The position numbers were made by a program, and so were the translations under genes. Shown here piece by piece: positions 42,453-51,462 of a DNA stretch of 64,000 nt. The DNA is taken from assembly GCF_003957745.1 (NCBI RefSeq), contig NZ_CP020373.1, forward strand, positions 4,219,001 through 4,283,000, in the 5' to 3' direction. The stretch is from Shewanella khirikhana. Its GTDB lineage: Bacteria > Pseudomonadota > Gammaproteobacteria > Enterobacterales > Shewanellaceae. The notes beneath the pieces were generated by a model, which was given only the letters and a program-made list of their open reading frames with translations, searched no databases and was not told where the DNA came from. Every line of letters begins with the position of its first letter. Position 1 is the first letter of the stretch.

Positions 42453-43712
42453 ATGGCCCGATTTTTCTATTCCATTTTGCTATATGTGTTATCGCCTTTG
42501 TTGCTGATTTATTTAGCGCTGAGAGCGATAAAGAGCCCAGACTATCGTGGTCGCTGGGGTGAGCGGTTCGCATTGGCGCCACTTAAGCCCACGGATTTGC
42601 TGATCCATTCGGTGTCCATGGGCGAAACTCTGGCCGCGATTCCGCTGATCCGCGCCATCATGGCCGAGCGGCCAGAGCTCAGCATTACCGTCACCACCAC
42701 CAGCCCCACAGGCTCGGCCGAGGTTATCAAGGCATTCGGCGATAAGGTGCAGCACTGCTATCTGCCGTTTGATTTATATTTCGCCATGGGCCGCTTTATC
42801 AACAAGCTGGGCTGCGCCGAGCTTATCATCATGGAAACCGAGCTGTGGCCAAACCTCATCGCTGCCGCCAAGGCCCGTGGCGTCAAGGTTTCGCTGCTGA
42901 ACGCCCGTTTGTCGCAAAAGTCGGCCGCAAGCTACACCAAATACCGTGCGCTTACTGCGCCCATGCTTAAATCCCTCGACCGGATTGCAGTGCAGACAGC
43001 CCCGGAAGCTGAGCGTTTTGTGGCGCTCGGCGTTGACCCAAGCCGCATCAGCGTCTGTGGCAGTTTGAAGTTTGATATCGATATTCCCTCCGAGCGCCGT
43101 AAGCAGGCCAGGGCCCTGAGGAGCGAGTGGCAGCGGGATAACGACTTTGTATGGGTGGCGGGCAGTGTGCACCCGGGGGAGTTCAGCGCCATGCTCAGTG
43201 CCCACCGGCAGTTGCTGACTACCAAGCCACAGTCGCTGCTGATTATGGTGCCGCGCCATCCTGAGCAGTTTGCCAATGCCGCCAGAGCCATCGAAGAGGC
43301 CGGATTCAGCCTGGCCAAACGCAGCCTGGGTGAGTCACCAACATCAGGCACTCAGGTGCTTTTGGGCGACACCATGGGAGAGCTGCTCACCTGGTATGGC
43401 GCTGCCGATGCGGCCTTTGTGGGCGGTACCCTGATTGAGAATGGCGGTCATAATCCGCTGGAGCCTGCTGCCATGGGGCTGCCGGTGGCCATGGGGCCAA
43501 ACCACTGGGACTTTAAAGAGATTACTTCTCTGCTGAGCGACGCCGGTAACCTTGGCGTATGTGAAAACCCCGCTGCATTTGAGGCTTGGTTAGTGGCGAC
43601 GGCCGGCGATGCACTAGTGCGAGAAAGCGCCGGTAACGCCGGACTTGAAGTCGTGGCCGCCAACCGCGGCGCACTCAAGCGGCAGTTGGCGGTATTGGAG
43701 AGCTTGCTTTAG
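42453..43712 (+). CDS. waaA: 3-deoxy-D-manno-octulosonic acid transferase
   Basis: 419 residues from ATG (MARFFYSILL), close to the usual 425. A short N-terminal membrane anchor (about 5-22) precedes the GT30 Kdo transferase domain: DLLIHSVSMGETLAAIPLIRA, METELWPNLIAAAKARGVKV, LLNARLSQKSAASY, and GGTLIENGGHNPLEPAAMGLPV. It adds Kdo to lipid IVA at the cytoplasmic face of the inner membrane. It opens the LPS-core gene cluster and converges with kdkA, as expected if Kdo is later phosphorylated. Confidence 0.96.
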   Translation: MARFFYSILLYVLSPLLLIYLALRAIKSPDYRGRWGERFALAPLKPTDLLIHSVSMGETLAAIPLIRAIMAERPELSITVTTTSPTGSAEVIKAFGDKVQHCYLPFDLYFAMGRFINKLGCAELIIMETELWPNLIAAAKARGVKVSLLNARLSQKSAASYTKYRALTAPMLKSLDRIAVQTAPEAERFVALGVDPSRISVCGSLKFDIDIPSERRKQARALRSEWQRDNDFVWVAGSVHPGEFSAMLSAHRQLLTTKPQSLLIMVPRHPEQFANAARAIEEAGFSLAKRSLGESPTSGTQVLLGDTMGELLTWYGAADAAFVGGTLIENGGHNPLEPAAMGLPVAMGPNHWDFKEITSLLSDAGNLGVCENPAAFEAWLVATAGDALVRESAGNAGLEVVAANRGALKRQLAVLESLL

Positions 43713-43720
43713 CCGCCGGG

Positions 43721-44431
43721 TCAGTTGCGGTAACCGCTGAGCAGCCATTGCCAGCAAGTATCATCAAAGGCAAGCGAGGGAAGCTTGCCTTTTTCTTTAT
43801 TAAAAGAGCGCCTTAGTCTTGAAAGGTTGGCCTGTTGCCAGTTATCTGCCGGGGTGCGGATTTCACCCCGGTCGAAGTCAATCAGTGCAAATCCCTCTGG
43901 GCCTTTGAGAATGTTCTTGGCGTTCAGGTCGGCATGGTATACGCCGCGGCGATGAAAGCGGGCGATGCAACTGCCCAGGGCTTTCCAGTCGGCTTCGCTG
44001 ATGGGGCCCTGCTCGAGCCAGGCGAGCAAATCACGACAGCCCGGCATCCGCTCAATCAGAATATCGGCACTGTACCAAAGCGCGTGTCTGCGCACCCGGG
44101 CAGCCACCGGGCGCGGCACCGGCAAACCTTCACTGTGAAGCTTTTCCAGCAGCGCCAGTTCTGCAATGGCGCGGGTGTTATCCATGCCGGCAAACAGGTA
44201 TTTGTCTTTGCTGAACTTTTCCATCAGGCCGCCGCGCCAGTAGTGGCGCAGCACCCAGTCTTCATTGGCATCGGGGTGGCGCACAAACCAGGTGGTATAG
44301 CGTCCCTTGGAGGTGCCGGTCACGGCATCCAACCCTTGCCAGTAGGTGGGCTCGAAGCAGCTGGCGGTCAGTGAGCAGGATTCACCCGCGGCTGTGGCCA
44401 CGATAAAAGGGGGATGCTTTTGCAGTTGCAT
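43721..44431 (-). CDS. kdkA: 3-deoxy-D-manno-octulosonic acid kinase
   Basis: 236 residues from the ATG of MQLQKHPPFIVATAAG; an upstream in-frame ATG is less likely. Kinase-like fold with RHYWRGGLMEKFSKDKYLF, VRRHALWYSADILIERMPG and the catalytic-loop equivalent HADLNAKNIL followed by ALIDFDRGEIR, the KdkA pattern. It phosphorylates Kdo at position 4 on Kdo-lipid A. This suggests a single, phosphorylated Kdo in the inner core, as in Haemophilus and Vibrio (inference). Neighbours waaA and heptosyltransferases fit. Confidence 0.9.
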   Translation of the reverse strand: MQLQKHPPFIVATAAGESCSLTASCFEPTYWQGLDAVTGTSKGRYTTWFVRHPDANEDWVLRHYWRGGLMEKFSKDKYLFAGMDNTRAIAELALLEKLHSEGLPVPRPVAARVRRHALWYSADILIERMPGCRDLLAWLEQGPISEADWKALGSCIARFHRRGVYHADLNAKNILKGPEGFALIDFDRGEIRTPADNWQQANLSRLRRSFNKEKGKLPSLAFDDTCWQWLLSGYRN

Positions 44432-44513
44432 GGGTGGAATTCTTGTCCAAAGCGTGGAACCTGCGGCCATTCTACATTAAGATCCGGCCTTTGCACCAAG
44501 CTGTGTCCATGCC

Positions 44514-45551
44514 ATGAAATTTGACCCTAACACGATGAAATCTTTGTGTCTGCTGCGCCTCTCTGCCATTGGCGATGTGTGCCATGCGGTGGCCATGGTG
44601 CAGGCGATTCAGCGCCAATACCCCAGCCTTTCCATCACCTGGGTGATAGGTAAGGTGGAGTATCAGTTGCTCAAGCACCTGCCGGGCATCGAGTTTGTGA
44701 TTTTTGATAAATCACAGGGTTCCAAGGCTTATGGTCAGCTGCGTCGTGCCCTCAAGGGGCGTCATTTCGATGTGCTGCTGCACATGCAGGTAGCGCTGAG
44801 AGCCACCATCGCCTCGTTGATGATCCCCGCCAAAGTGCGCATTGGTTTTGACCGTGCCCGCGCCAAAGAAGGTCAGTGGCTGGTGACCAATGAGCGGGTC
44901 GAAGCCCTGGCTACGCCCCATGTGCTGGAAGGATTTATGGGCTTTGCCAAAAAGCTGGGGGTTACAGATCTGACTCCTCGCTGGGACATGCACATTGCCG
45001 CTGCGGACGAGGCCTTTGCCAGTGAGCTGGTTGCCGATGGCGAGAAAGTGGTGGCCATTTGTGCCGCCGCCAGCAAAGCCGAGCGCAACTGGTTGCCTGA
45101 GCGTTACGCCGCCGCGGCCGAGTATGCCGTTTCCAAGGGTTATCGGGTGCTGCTTTGTGGTGGTCCGGCCCAGCTTGAGAAAGATCTCGCCGCTGCAATT
45201 GAAGCTCATTGTTCGGTGGGGCTAACCAATCTTATTGGAAAGACCTCTTTGGTGCAGCTTTTGGCGCTATTGAAGCGGGTTTCTCTGGTCATTGCCCCTG
45301 ACACTGGCCCGGCCCATATGGCGGTGACCCAGGGCACGCCTGTGATTGGCCTGTATGCCCATTCCAACCCTGGCCGTACCGGGCCTTATTTATTCCCCGA
45401 GCTGGTGGTCAGCGTGTATGATGAGGCCATTGCCGAGCAGTTCCCCGGCAAAGCTGTGCCCTGGGGTACCCGTGCCAAGGGCCCGCATCTGATGGACAAA
45501 ATTACTGTGGCTGCGGTTATTGACGCCATGGATAAGGCCTTGAAAGATTGA
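44514..45551 (+). CDS. Lipopolysaccharide heptosyltransferase family protein (GT9)
   Basis: 345 residues. The GT9 pattern is clear: LLRLSAIGDVCHAVAMVQAIQ at the N-terminus, DVLLHMQVALRATIASLMIPAKVRIGFDR, and nucleotide-sugar-binding VIAPDTGPAHMAVTQGTPVIGLYAHSNPGRTGPY near the C-terminus. ADP-heptose is the usual donor; WaaC- or WaaF-like specificity cannot be separated here. It starts a rightward run of core glycosyltransferases. Confidence 0.88.
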   Translation: MKFDPNTMKSLCLLRLSAIGDVCHAVAMVQAIQRQYPSLSITWVIGKVEYQLLKHLPGIEFVIFDKSQGSKAYGQLRRALKGRHFDVLLHMQVALRATIASLMIPAKVRIGFDRARAKEGQWLVTNERVEALATPHVLEGFMGFAKKLGVTDLTPRWDMHIAAADEAFASELVADGEKVVAICAAASKAERNWLPERYAAAAEYAVSKGYRVLLCGGPAQLEKDLAAAIEAHCSVGLTNLIGKTSLVQLLALLKRVSLVIAPDTGPAHMAVTQGTPVIGLYAHSNPGRTGPYLFPELVVSVYDEAIAEQFPGKAVPWGTRAKGPHLMDKITVAAVIDAMDKALKD

Positions 45552-45600
45552 GGCCATAAAAATAAACGGCCCTGATAACTAAAAGGAAAATGGAGCCAAA

Positions 45601-46659
45601 GTGGAAGGCCAGCATCCCCGCGTCTTGTTTCTCCCGGTCTCCGATGCCACAGGTATCGGAGAGTATATGCGTTCCGTCATCATTGCCGATGAAGTAAAAC
45701 GGCTCTGGCCCGGGGCACAGATACACTTTCTGCTGAGTCGGGATGCCCCTTACGGCAACGCTTGCCCCTATCCCGCGACACTGCTGCAGGACTCGCCCAC
45801 CAAGGCGGTGGCAGCCGTGTGCAATTTCATGACCGACTTTAAACCCGATTTGGTGGTGTTTGATGCTTCGGGCCGTCGCAGTCAGCTGGCCCATGCCAAG
45901 CGTCTGGGGGCGGCGGTCATTTTTATCAGCCAGCATGCCCGCAAGCGCCGCAGAGGTATGAAACTCTCCCGCGCCCGCCTCACAGACTGTCATTGGGTTG
46001 CCCAGCCCGAGTTTGCTATTCCCGAGGTATCGGCCTTCTCCCGCTTCAAGTTGCAGCTGTTTGGCGGTGCCACTCCTGTGGCAACGGGGCCATTTTTTGC
46101 CAGGGTTGATGCCGAAAGGCAGCAGGCGCTGCTGATGCAGCTCGGTTTGACATACGGCGGCTTTTGGCTGCTGAACGCCGGTTCGGGCGCGCACACATTG
46201 GGTGACAGGGCGGCGATGTTGCAGCTGGTCGAGGCGGCATCGCAGCAGTTCAGTGAAACCGGAATTCCGGCGCTGGCGGTGATGGGCCCTGCGTACAAAG
46301 GTGAGATGCCGCCAAGGCCGGGGATTCAGTATCAGGCGTCTTTGACCAATCACGATTTTATCAATCTGCTGGCGGCCGCCAGGGGCGCTGTGCTGTCCGG
46401 CGGTGATACCCTGCTGCAGGCGATAGCCCTGAAAAAGCCCTGCGTTGCGGTGGCGGTGACCAAGGATCAGCCGGCGCGCATTGCCCGCTGTGAAGCCAAA
46501 GGTCTGGTGATGTCCTCGGGGGCTGACGAGCTGGTCTCCAAAATGGCCATGCTCAATGCGGAATGCGAGGCGCTGACCCTGCGGCTGCAGCAGTCTGATT
46601 GCGGTAATGGTCTGGATTGGGTCGAAGCCGAGCTGTCGGCTCTGTTGGAGCACAAATGA
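45601..46659 (+). CDS. GT-B-like glycosyltransferase of uncertain family
   Basis: 352 residues starting at a GTG with GGAG upstream. It opens VLFLPVSDATGIGEYMRSVIIADEV, the first Rossmann half of a GT-B enzyme. A second half has GFWLLNAGSGAHTLGDRA, ALAVMGPAYKG and AVLSGGDTLLQAIALKKPCVAVAV, which resembles the donor-binding end of MurG/UDP-GlcNAc-type transferases. I could not place it in a named family. Its ATGA overlap with the next GT gene, and neighbours, indicate LPS-core synthesis (inference). Confidence 0.7.
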   Translation: MEGQHPRVLFLPVSDATGIGEYMRSVIIADEVKRLWPGAQIHFLLSRDAPYGNACPYPATLLQDSPTKAVAAVCNFMTDFKPDLVVFDASGRRSQLAHAKRLGAAVIFISQHARKRRRGMKLSRARLTDCHWVAQPEFAIPEVSAFSRFKLQLFGGATPVATGPFFARVDAERQQALLMQLGLTYGGFWLLNAGSGAHTLGDRAAMLQLVEAASQQFSETGIPALAVMGPAYKGEMPPRPGIQYQASLTNHDFINLLAAARGAVLSGGDTLLQAIALKKPCVAVAVTKDQPARIARCEAKGLVMSSGADELVSKMAMLNAECEALTLRLQQSDCGNGLDWVEAELSALLEHK

Positions 46660-47753
46660 GTCAGCGGATTGCCATAGTGATAGACAGCCTCGCTGGTGGC
46701 GGGGCAGAGCGGGTGATGCTGACATTGGCGCAAACCCTGATTGCCGATGGTCACAGGGTCGAGTTTATTACCCTGGAAGAAGACACCGAACATCAGTTGC
46801 CAGCAGGACTTAAGGTGCACTGCTGTTTTGGCAAGGGTGCGGGCAACTACACCGGTTTCTGGCGCCTTGGCAGCTCAGCGGCCAAATTGGGACGTTTGTT
46901 TGCCGGTTTGACGGAAGCCGACGGTGAGTTTGACCTTATCCTGTCGAACCTCGATAAAAGCAACCTGCTGATGTCGAGGCTGTCACTGCCAAACCTGCAT
47001 TTTGTGGTGCACAACTCCATTGAGGAAGAGCTGCGCCGGCAACGCAAGCTGGGGCCGCTGGCCTATATGTCGATGCTGCGGGCCAAAAAAGCCCTCAGTG
47101 GCAAACATCTGGTGACCGTCTCTGCGGGCATTGCCAGAGAAATCATTGAAGGCAAACGTATTCGCCCAGCCGCGACTAAGGTGATTTACAACCCGTTTGA
47201 CTTCGAAAACTTAAGTGAAAAAGCCGCCCAGAGTGCCGAGTTGCCGCCAGGGCCCTATCTCATCCATGTTGGTCGTATCGCCAAACAGAAGCGCCACGAC
47301 ATTCTGTTGCAGGCGCTGGCGCTGACCCAAAGCCAGATCCCCCTGGTATTGCTGTGCCAGAACACCAAAAAGGCGCTCAAACTCGCGCGGCGCTATGGGG
47401 TTGAGCAGCGGCTGATCCTGCCCGGATTCCAAACCAATCCATACCCCTGGATCCGCGAAGCTCGGATGTTGGTGTTAAGCTCCGACTACGAAGGCCTGCC
47501 CACGGTCCTGATTGAGGCGCTGGCCCTTCATACGCCCGTGGTGAGCACCGACTGCCCCCATGGTCCCAACGAGATACTGCTGGGTGAACTTGCTGCCAAC
47601 CTGGTGCCCAGACGCGACCCCAAAGCACTGGCCGCTGCCATCGACAAGGCGCTGGCGGTGGATAAAGTTGCAACATTGCCATCAGAGTTATCACATAAGT
47701 TACAGGCGAGTCAGGTTGCAGCAAGCTATCTGGCATTAAGCTCAAAAGGTTGA
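46656..47753 (+). CDS. Glycosyltransferase family 4
   Basis: 365 residues; the ATG overlaps the upstream stop by 4 bases. GT4 features: DSLAGGGAERVMLTLAQTLI at the start (GGAE is a common loop), phosphate-binding IHVGRIAKQKRHDILLQAL, and the EX7E-like donor motif SSDYEGLPTVLIEALALHTPVVSTDCP. It should transfer a hexose or similar sugar to the LPS core at the cytoplasmic face. The sugar is unknown. Confidence 0.88.
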   Translation: MSQRIAIVIDSLAGGGAERVMLTLAQTLIADGHRVEFITLEEDTEHQLPAGLKVHCCFGKGAGNYTGFWRLGSSAAKLGRLFAGLTEADGEFDLILSNLDKSNLLMSRLSLPNLHFVVHNSIEEELRRQRKLGPLAYMSMLRAKKALSGKHLVTVSAGIAREIIEGKRIRPAATKVIYNPFDFENLSEKAAQSAELPPGPYLIHVGRIAKQKRHDILLQALALTQSQIPLVLLCQNTKKALKLARRYGVEQRLILPGFQTNPYPWIREARMLVLSSDYEGLPTVLIEALALHTPVVSTDCPHGPNEILLGELAANLVPRRDPKALAAAIDKALAVDKVATLPSELSHKLQASQVAASYLALSSKG

Positions 47754-47798
47754 TAGATTCCCCTTCTTTAAAAGGGAAGCCGAACTCCAGGGACCTGT

Positions 47799-48554
47799 AT
47801 GACAAACCGTGAGGTTGCACTGGTTATTACCAGCTGCAACAGATTTGATTTGCTTGAAAAAACATTGCGCAGTTTCTTCAAGCACAACACCTATCCCATC
47901 AGCCAGCACATCATCGTCGAAGACAGCCACAATATCGATCGGCTCAACGCCACCCTGGCCCGCTTTGCCGATGTGAAGTTCACCGTACTGCACAACCAAC
48001 CGCAACTGGGTCAGATGAAGAGCATCGACCGCGCCTACGCCGAGGTGCGTTGCGACTATATTTTCCATTGTGAAGATGATTGGGAATTCTACCGCCCCGG
48101 CTTTATTGAGGACTCGTTCCGGGTGTTGGACGCCGATGAGAAGGTGGTGACTGTATGGCTGCGGGAGCAGGACGACACCAATGGTCATCCGGTGGATGCC
48201 GAGCTGCTGCATACCGGCGGCGAGCGCTCGCTCAGCTATCAGCTGATGAAGGTTAACCATCGCAAGCATGCCAATGCCGATCTCTGGCATGGCTTTACCT
48301 TCAATCCGGGGCTGCGTCGGTTAAGCGACTATCAGATTGTGGCGCCCATCAGTGCTTACAGTGGTGAGCGCACCTTGTCTGAAGCCTATTTTGAGCGTGG
48401 TTTCCGTGGCGCGATTTTTCCGAAAGGCTATGTGCGCCATATTGGCGACCACCGTGGTATTCGCTACAAGTTGTCGACGCCGGACTGGCTGAAAGACCTG
48501 TCGGTGGCTTTCCGGCGTTTTCGCAGCAAGGTATCAGCGCTGTTTGGCCGTTAA
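47799..48554 (+). CDS. Glycosyltransferase family 2-like protein
   Basis: 251 residues. N-terminal VALVITSCNRFDLLEKTLRSFFKHNT is a GT-A start; acidic HCEDDWEFYRPGFIED fits the metal-binding DXD region. GERTLSEAYFERGFRGAIFP and a basic C-terminus follow. The ribosome site is weak. It is the last rightward gene before a leftward block, and the stop is only six bases from that of the convergent GT2 gene. Confidence 0.75.
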   Translation: MTNREVALVITSCNRFDLLEKTLRSFFKHNTYPISQHIIVEDSHNIDRLNATLARFADVKFTVLHNQPQLGQMKSIDRAYAEVRCDYIFHCEDDWEFYRPGFIEDSFRVLDADEKVVTVWLREQDDTNGHPVDAELLHTGGERSLSYQLMKVNHRKHANADLWHGFTFNPGLRRLSDYQIVAPISAYSGERTLSEAYFERGFRGAIFPKGYVRHIGDHRGIRYKLSTPDWLKDLSVAFRRFRSKVSALFGR

Positions 48555-48560
48555 GCCTGC

Positions 48561-49349
48561 TTACCGGCTTTGAGCCAGGCCTGATTCACAGCGGCTGATG
48601 CGCTCAAACAGACAGCGCTCAAACAGCTGGACGTTTTTGTCGAGCATGGCTTTGCTGCTTTCGCGGTGGTAGAGATGAAAGGCGATGCCTGCAAATTTCA
48701 ACACCTTGCGCTTTACTCCGCTGTGAATTAGCCGGGCGGCAAACTCCTTGTCTTCCGGCCCCCAACCTTCAAAAGCGATATTAAAACCATTGACCTTTAA
48801 GGCATCCTGGCGCCAAAACGCCATATTGCAGGCATGGATGCTGTCCACCGACTCAGTCTTGGTCATCGCCAGCTGGCGTGACAACCAGGGAAAGCGGACT
48901 GCGGCGCAGCGGCCACGGTAAAGTCCCGGCGAAAACAGGTGGGGTTGTGTCTGCCGGTTCATTACCGCCTTGCTCAGTTTTTCTGTCATCCGTACCCGTT
49001 TGCCCGAGATGAAAAAGCCCGGGGTGGCCGCCTGCAGATGGTCTTTGATGAAGTGCCTGTGCAGCGCCATGTCGCCATCAATCAATACGATGTAATCGCC
49101 CTTCGCCCGGCTGATGGCTTTATTACGACTCTCGGCGACCCTAAACCCCTTGTCTTCCTGCCAGCTGTGGTGCAAAGGCACAGGTGATTTTTGCTGCCAG
49201 GCTGCTATCAGTTGCCGGGTTGCGTCGCCCGAACCATCGTCTGCCACAATGATTTCATCCGGCAGACGGCTTTGCTGTAGTACCGACGCCAATACAGAGT
49301 CGAGGGCTTCTGGCCAGTTGTAGGTGGTGATGATGAGAGAAAGGGTCAT
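48561..49349 (-). CDS. Glycosyltransferase family 2
   Basis: 262 residues. A standard GT2 N-terminus (LSLIITTYNWPEALDSVLASVLQQSRLPDEIIVADDGSGDAT) and DXD motif VLIDGDMALH are present. NMAFWRQDALKVNGFNIAFEGWGPEDKEFAARL is the galactosyltransferase-type C-terminal part, with ED as probable base. Likely an LPS-core or related sugar transferase. It forms the distal end of a three-gene leftward block, with a gap of about 170 bases before it. Confidence 0.85.
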   Translation of the reverse strand: MTLSLIITTYNWPEALDSVLASVLQQSRLPDEIIVADDGSGDATRQLIAAWQQKSPVPLHHSWQEDKGFRVAESRNKAISRAKGDYIVLIDGDMALHRHFIKDHLQAATPGFFISGKRVRMTEKLSKAVMNRQTQPHLFSPGLYRGRCAAVRFPWLSRQLAMTKTESVDSIHACNMAFWRQDALKVNGFNIAFEGWGPEDKEFAARLIHSGVKRKVLKFAGIAFHLYHRESSKAMLDKNVQLFERCLFERISRCESGLAQSR

Positions 49350-49518
49350 AGCTGCACACAGAAATTACCGATAACAGCTGTATTGTAGATAAGGGAATCC
49401 AGCCAAAAATAATGAAAATTTAGTAATTTACCAAGTGTTAATGCTTGTTTGGCAGCCTGGTTACCAACAGCAAGCAGGCCGATAACCCTGTTTCCTGTAG
49501 ATAACATTTGTAGCGGGA

Positions 49519-50544
49519 TCAGGAACGCAGATTTTCGACCAGGCGCTCAAAAGCATCGGTAACGGCATCGACATCATAGTCTGCCGGCAGCGACTTTTTG
49601 AACCGCTGCGGCGATGCCAGGGCGGCGGCAATGGTGCTGCCCAGCTGTGCGTTGCACTGTACCAGTCCGGGGAAGCTGTTGCCCAGTACCTCTTTGCCGC
49701 CCGTGGTGGCGGTGCTGACCATGGGGATATCGAGCGCCATGGCCTCGAGCAACACATATCCCATGGTTTCGGAATCCGAGCAGAGGATCAGGCAGGCTGC
49801 CTGCTGTAAAAGTGGAAAAGGGTTATATAGGTTGCCGGTAAACAGCACTTTATCAGCCACGCCCAGACCCGCAGCCAGCGCCTGCAGTGCCGGGATCCCT
49901 GGCTTTGTTTCGTCCTGCTCTTTGCCGACAAATACCAATCTGTGCTGCTGTAACTGTGGGGTGGCTGCATAGGTGCGGATTAACCTGTCCTGACGCTTTT
50001 CGGCGCTGATGCGGCCGATATGGAGCAGGTAAGGTGTGGGAATCTCGCAGCCCTGTTCATTGGCGAGCCGGCGCACGGCATCAGCATCGAAGGGGTTGGG
50101 GATCACCGGGTGGGGGCGACCGCTCCAGCGTGACAGTTCGTCAGCCATGGCACGGGACACCAGGATCTCGCGGCCTGGGTATCTGCGTCTGGCTTCGATG
50201 CGGTTGCGCACTTTGCCAATTAGCCCTTTTCGGGCACGAAATCTGGCATTGCAGTCGCTGTGAATGATGGAGATGGCATGTTTGCGGGGGGCATGGCGAT
50301 GGCCAACGCCATCGACCAGCACCAGTTGCTCGTCCGCGGCGGGTGTGAACTGGCGCAGCCAGTGTTTGTCTATCGCGGAAACCTGAGCCCAGGGCTGCCA
50401 CAGTGCGGCATCGTCGGCGCTGAAGTCGCCAAGGCAGAGGATGTGGATCTGATGGCCGCGACCTTGCAGGCTTCGCCCCAGCAGCTGGGTGGCGAGCTCG
50501 GCACCGCCTGGCGCTAACTGACGAACAACAAACAGAAATTTCAT
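49519..50544 (-). CDS. Glycosyltransferase family 4
   Basis: 341 residues from the ATG of MKFLFVVRQLAPGGAE, 11 bases after the upstream gene's stop; a TTG inside that gene is less likely. GT4 signatures are LAPGGAELATQLL, LLHIGRISAEKRQDRLI and CSDSETMGYVLLEAMALDIPMVSTATTGG. It probably works with the WaaE-like gene upstream in outer-core assembly. The donor sugar is unknown. Confidence 0.87.
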   Translation of the reverse strand: MKFLFVVRQLAPGGAELATQLLGRSLQGRGHQIHILCLGDFSADDAALWQPWAQVSAIDKHWLRQFTPAADEQLVLVDGVGHRHAPRKHAISIIHSDCNARFRARKGLIGKVRNRIEARRRYPGREILVSRAMADELSRWSGRPHPVIPNPFDADAVRRLANEQGCEIPTPYLLHIGRISAEKRQDRLIRTYAATPQLQQHRLVFVGKEQDETKPGIPALQALAAGLGVADKVLFTGNLYNPFPLLQQAACLILCSDSETMGYVLLEAMALDIPMVSTATTGGKEVLGNSFPGLVQCNAQLGSTIAAALASPQRFKKSLPADYDVDAVTDAFERLVENLRS

Positions 50545-50554
50545 TGCGCGTGGA

Positions 50555-51310
50555 TCAGCGTTTGTCCTGCTCGTGGAATTCAAATAATTTGGCTTCCTTC
50601 ATAAAAGCGTAATAAGCCTCCATGATGGACAAAATAAACCCACGTTTGCCGGAAAATACTTTACGTTGAAAAATATACTCTTTTATAAACACCAGCGGGA
50701 ATATCAAGACTAATTTCGCCAGAGAATAACCTTTGCCTTTGGTATATTTCTCTTTCGCCTTCAATGTTGAATAAGTGTTATTTTTTGTGGTTATGGCTGA
50801 TATTGAATCGTAACCATAATGATTGAAGGCCAGGTTGATAAATATCTCTTTGCCGTCAACAGTAGCACTTTCGTGCGCCATTCTTGAGCCGTCAAAGTGG
50901 GATTTCGACTTTTTATAGAACCTGTGGTTGTTGGCTTTTTTACTGAAGCGGGAAAGTGGCTCGCCAATAAAAATATCGTTGCGCCAAAAACGTACGCTGT
51001 CTGCTTTATCCTGAGTCATGATCTCTTCGAAAGCCGCCACCAGCTCTGGGGTGATGGCCTCGTCACCGTCGAGATTCAATACCCACTCGTGCTTGCAAAG
51101 TGACATAGCATGTTGTTTTTGTTTGGCATATCCAAGCCAGTCCTGATGATAAACCGTGGCGCCATATTCTCTGGCAATTTCCAGAGTTTTATCTGTGCTG
51201 CCAGAGTCCACCAAGATGATTTCATCCATGCACTGAACACTGGCTAAGGTTTTAGCCAGATGCTTCTCTTCGTTTTTGGTGATGATAAAAACGCTGATTG
51301 GCAGTTTCAT
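50555..51310 (-). CDS. LPS core glycosyltransferase, WaaE/KdtX-like GT2
   Basis: 251 residues. ISVFIITKNEEKHLAKTLASV and EIILVDSGSTDKTLEIA begin the GT2 domain; LNLDGDEAI is the DXD site; RFYKKSKSHFDG...AFNHYGYDSISAI and the C-terminal YYAFMKEAKLFE resemble WaaE/KdtX, which adds a beta-glucose to the inner core. Its DNA is visibly more AT-rich than its neighbours, suggesting separate origin. It is first in a leftward operon. A regional promoter probably lies in the AT-rich gap at 51311-51462. Confidence 0.85.
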   Translation of the reverse strand: MKLPISVFIITKNEEKHLAKTLASVQCMDEIILVDSGSTDKTLEIAREYGATVYHQDWLGYAKQKQHAMSLCKHEWVLNLDGDEAITPELVAAFEEIMTQDKADSVRFWRNDIFIGEPLSRFSKKANNHRFYKKSKSHFDGSRMAHESATVDGKEIFINLAFNHYGYDSISAITTKNNTYSTLKAKEKYTKGKGYSLAKLVLIFPLVFIKEYIFQRKVFSGKRGFILSIMEAYYAFMKEAKLFEFHEQDKR

Positions 51311-51462
51311 GATGATCTCGACAGTTTAGGTTCAGGCTGCGAATTATATCATCAGTCTGTTGAATGTCTTGTTAACTCGGTTTCATTCCGCTACTGATGC
51401 CGAATAAAATGACATCTCTTATGGTAGAATCCCGCTCTTGTAGTTTATTGAGACTAAGACGA

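Noticed and set aside
45517..46725. 402-codon open frame on the minus strand
   Set aside because: Antisense to the GT-B-like gene, which has start signals and overlaps the next GT gene in operon fashion.
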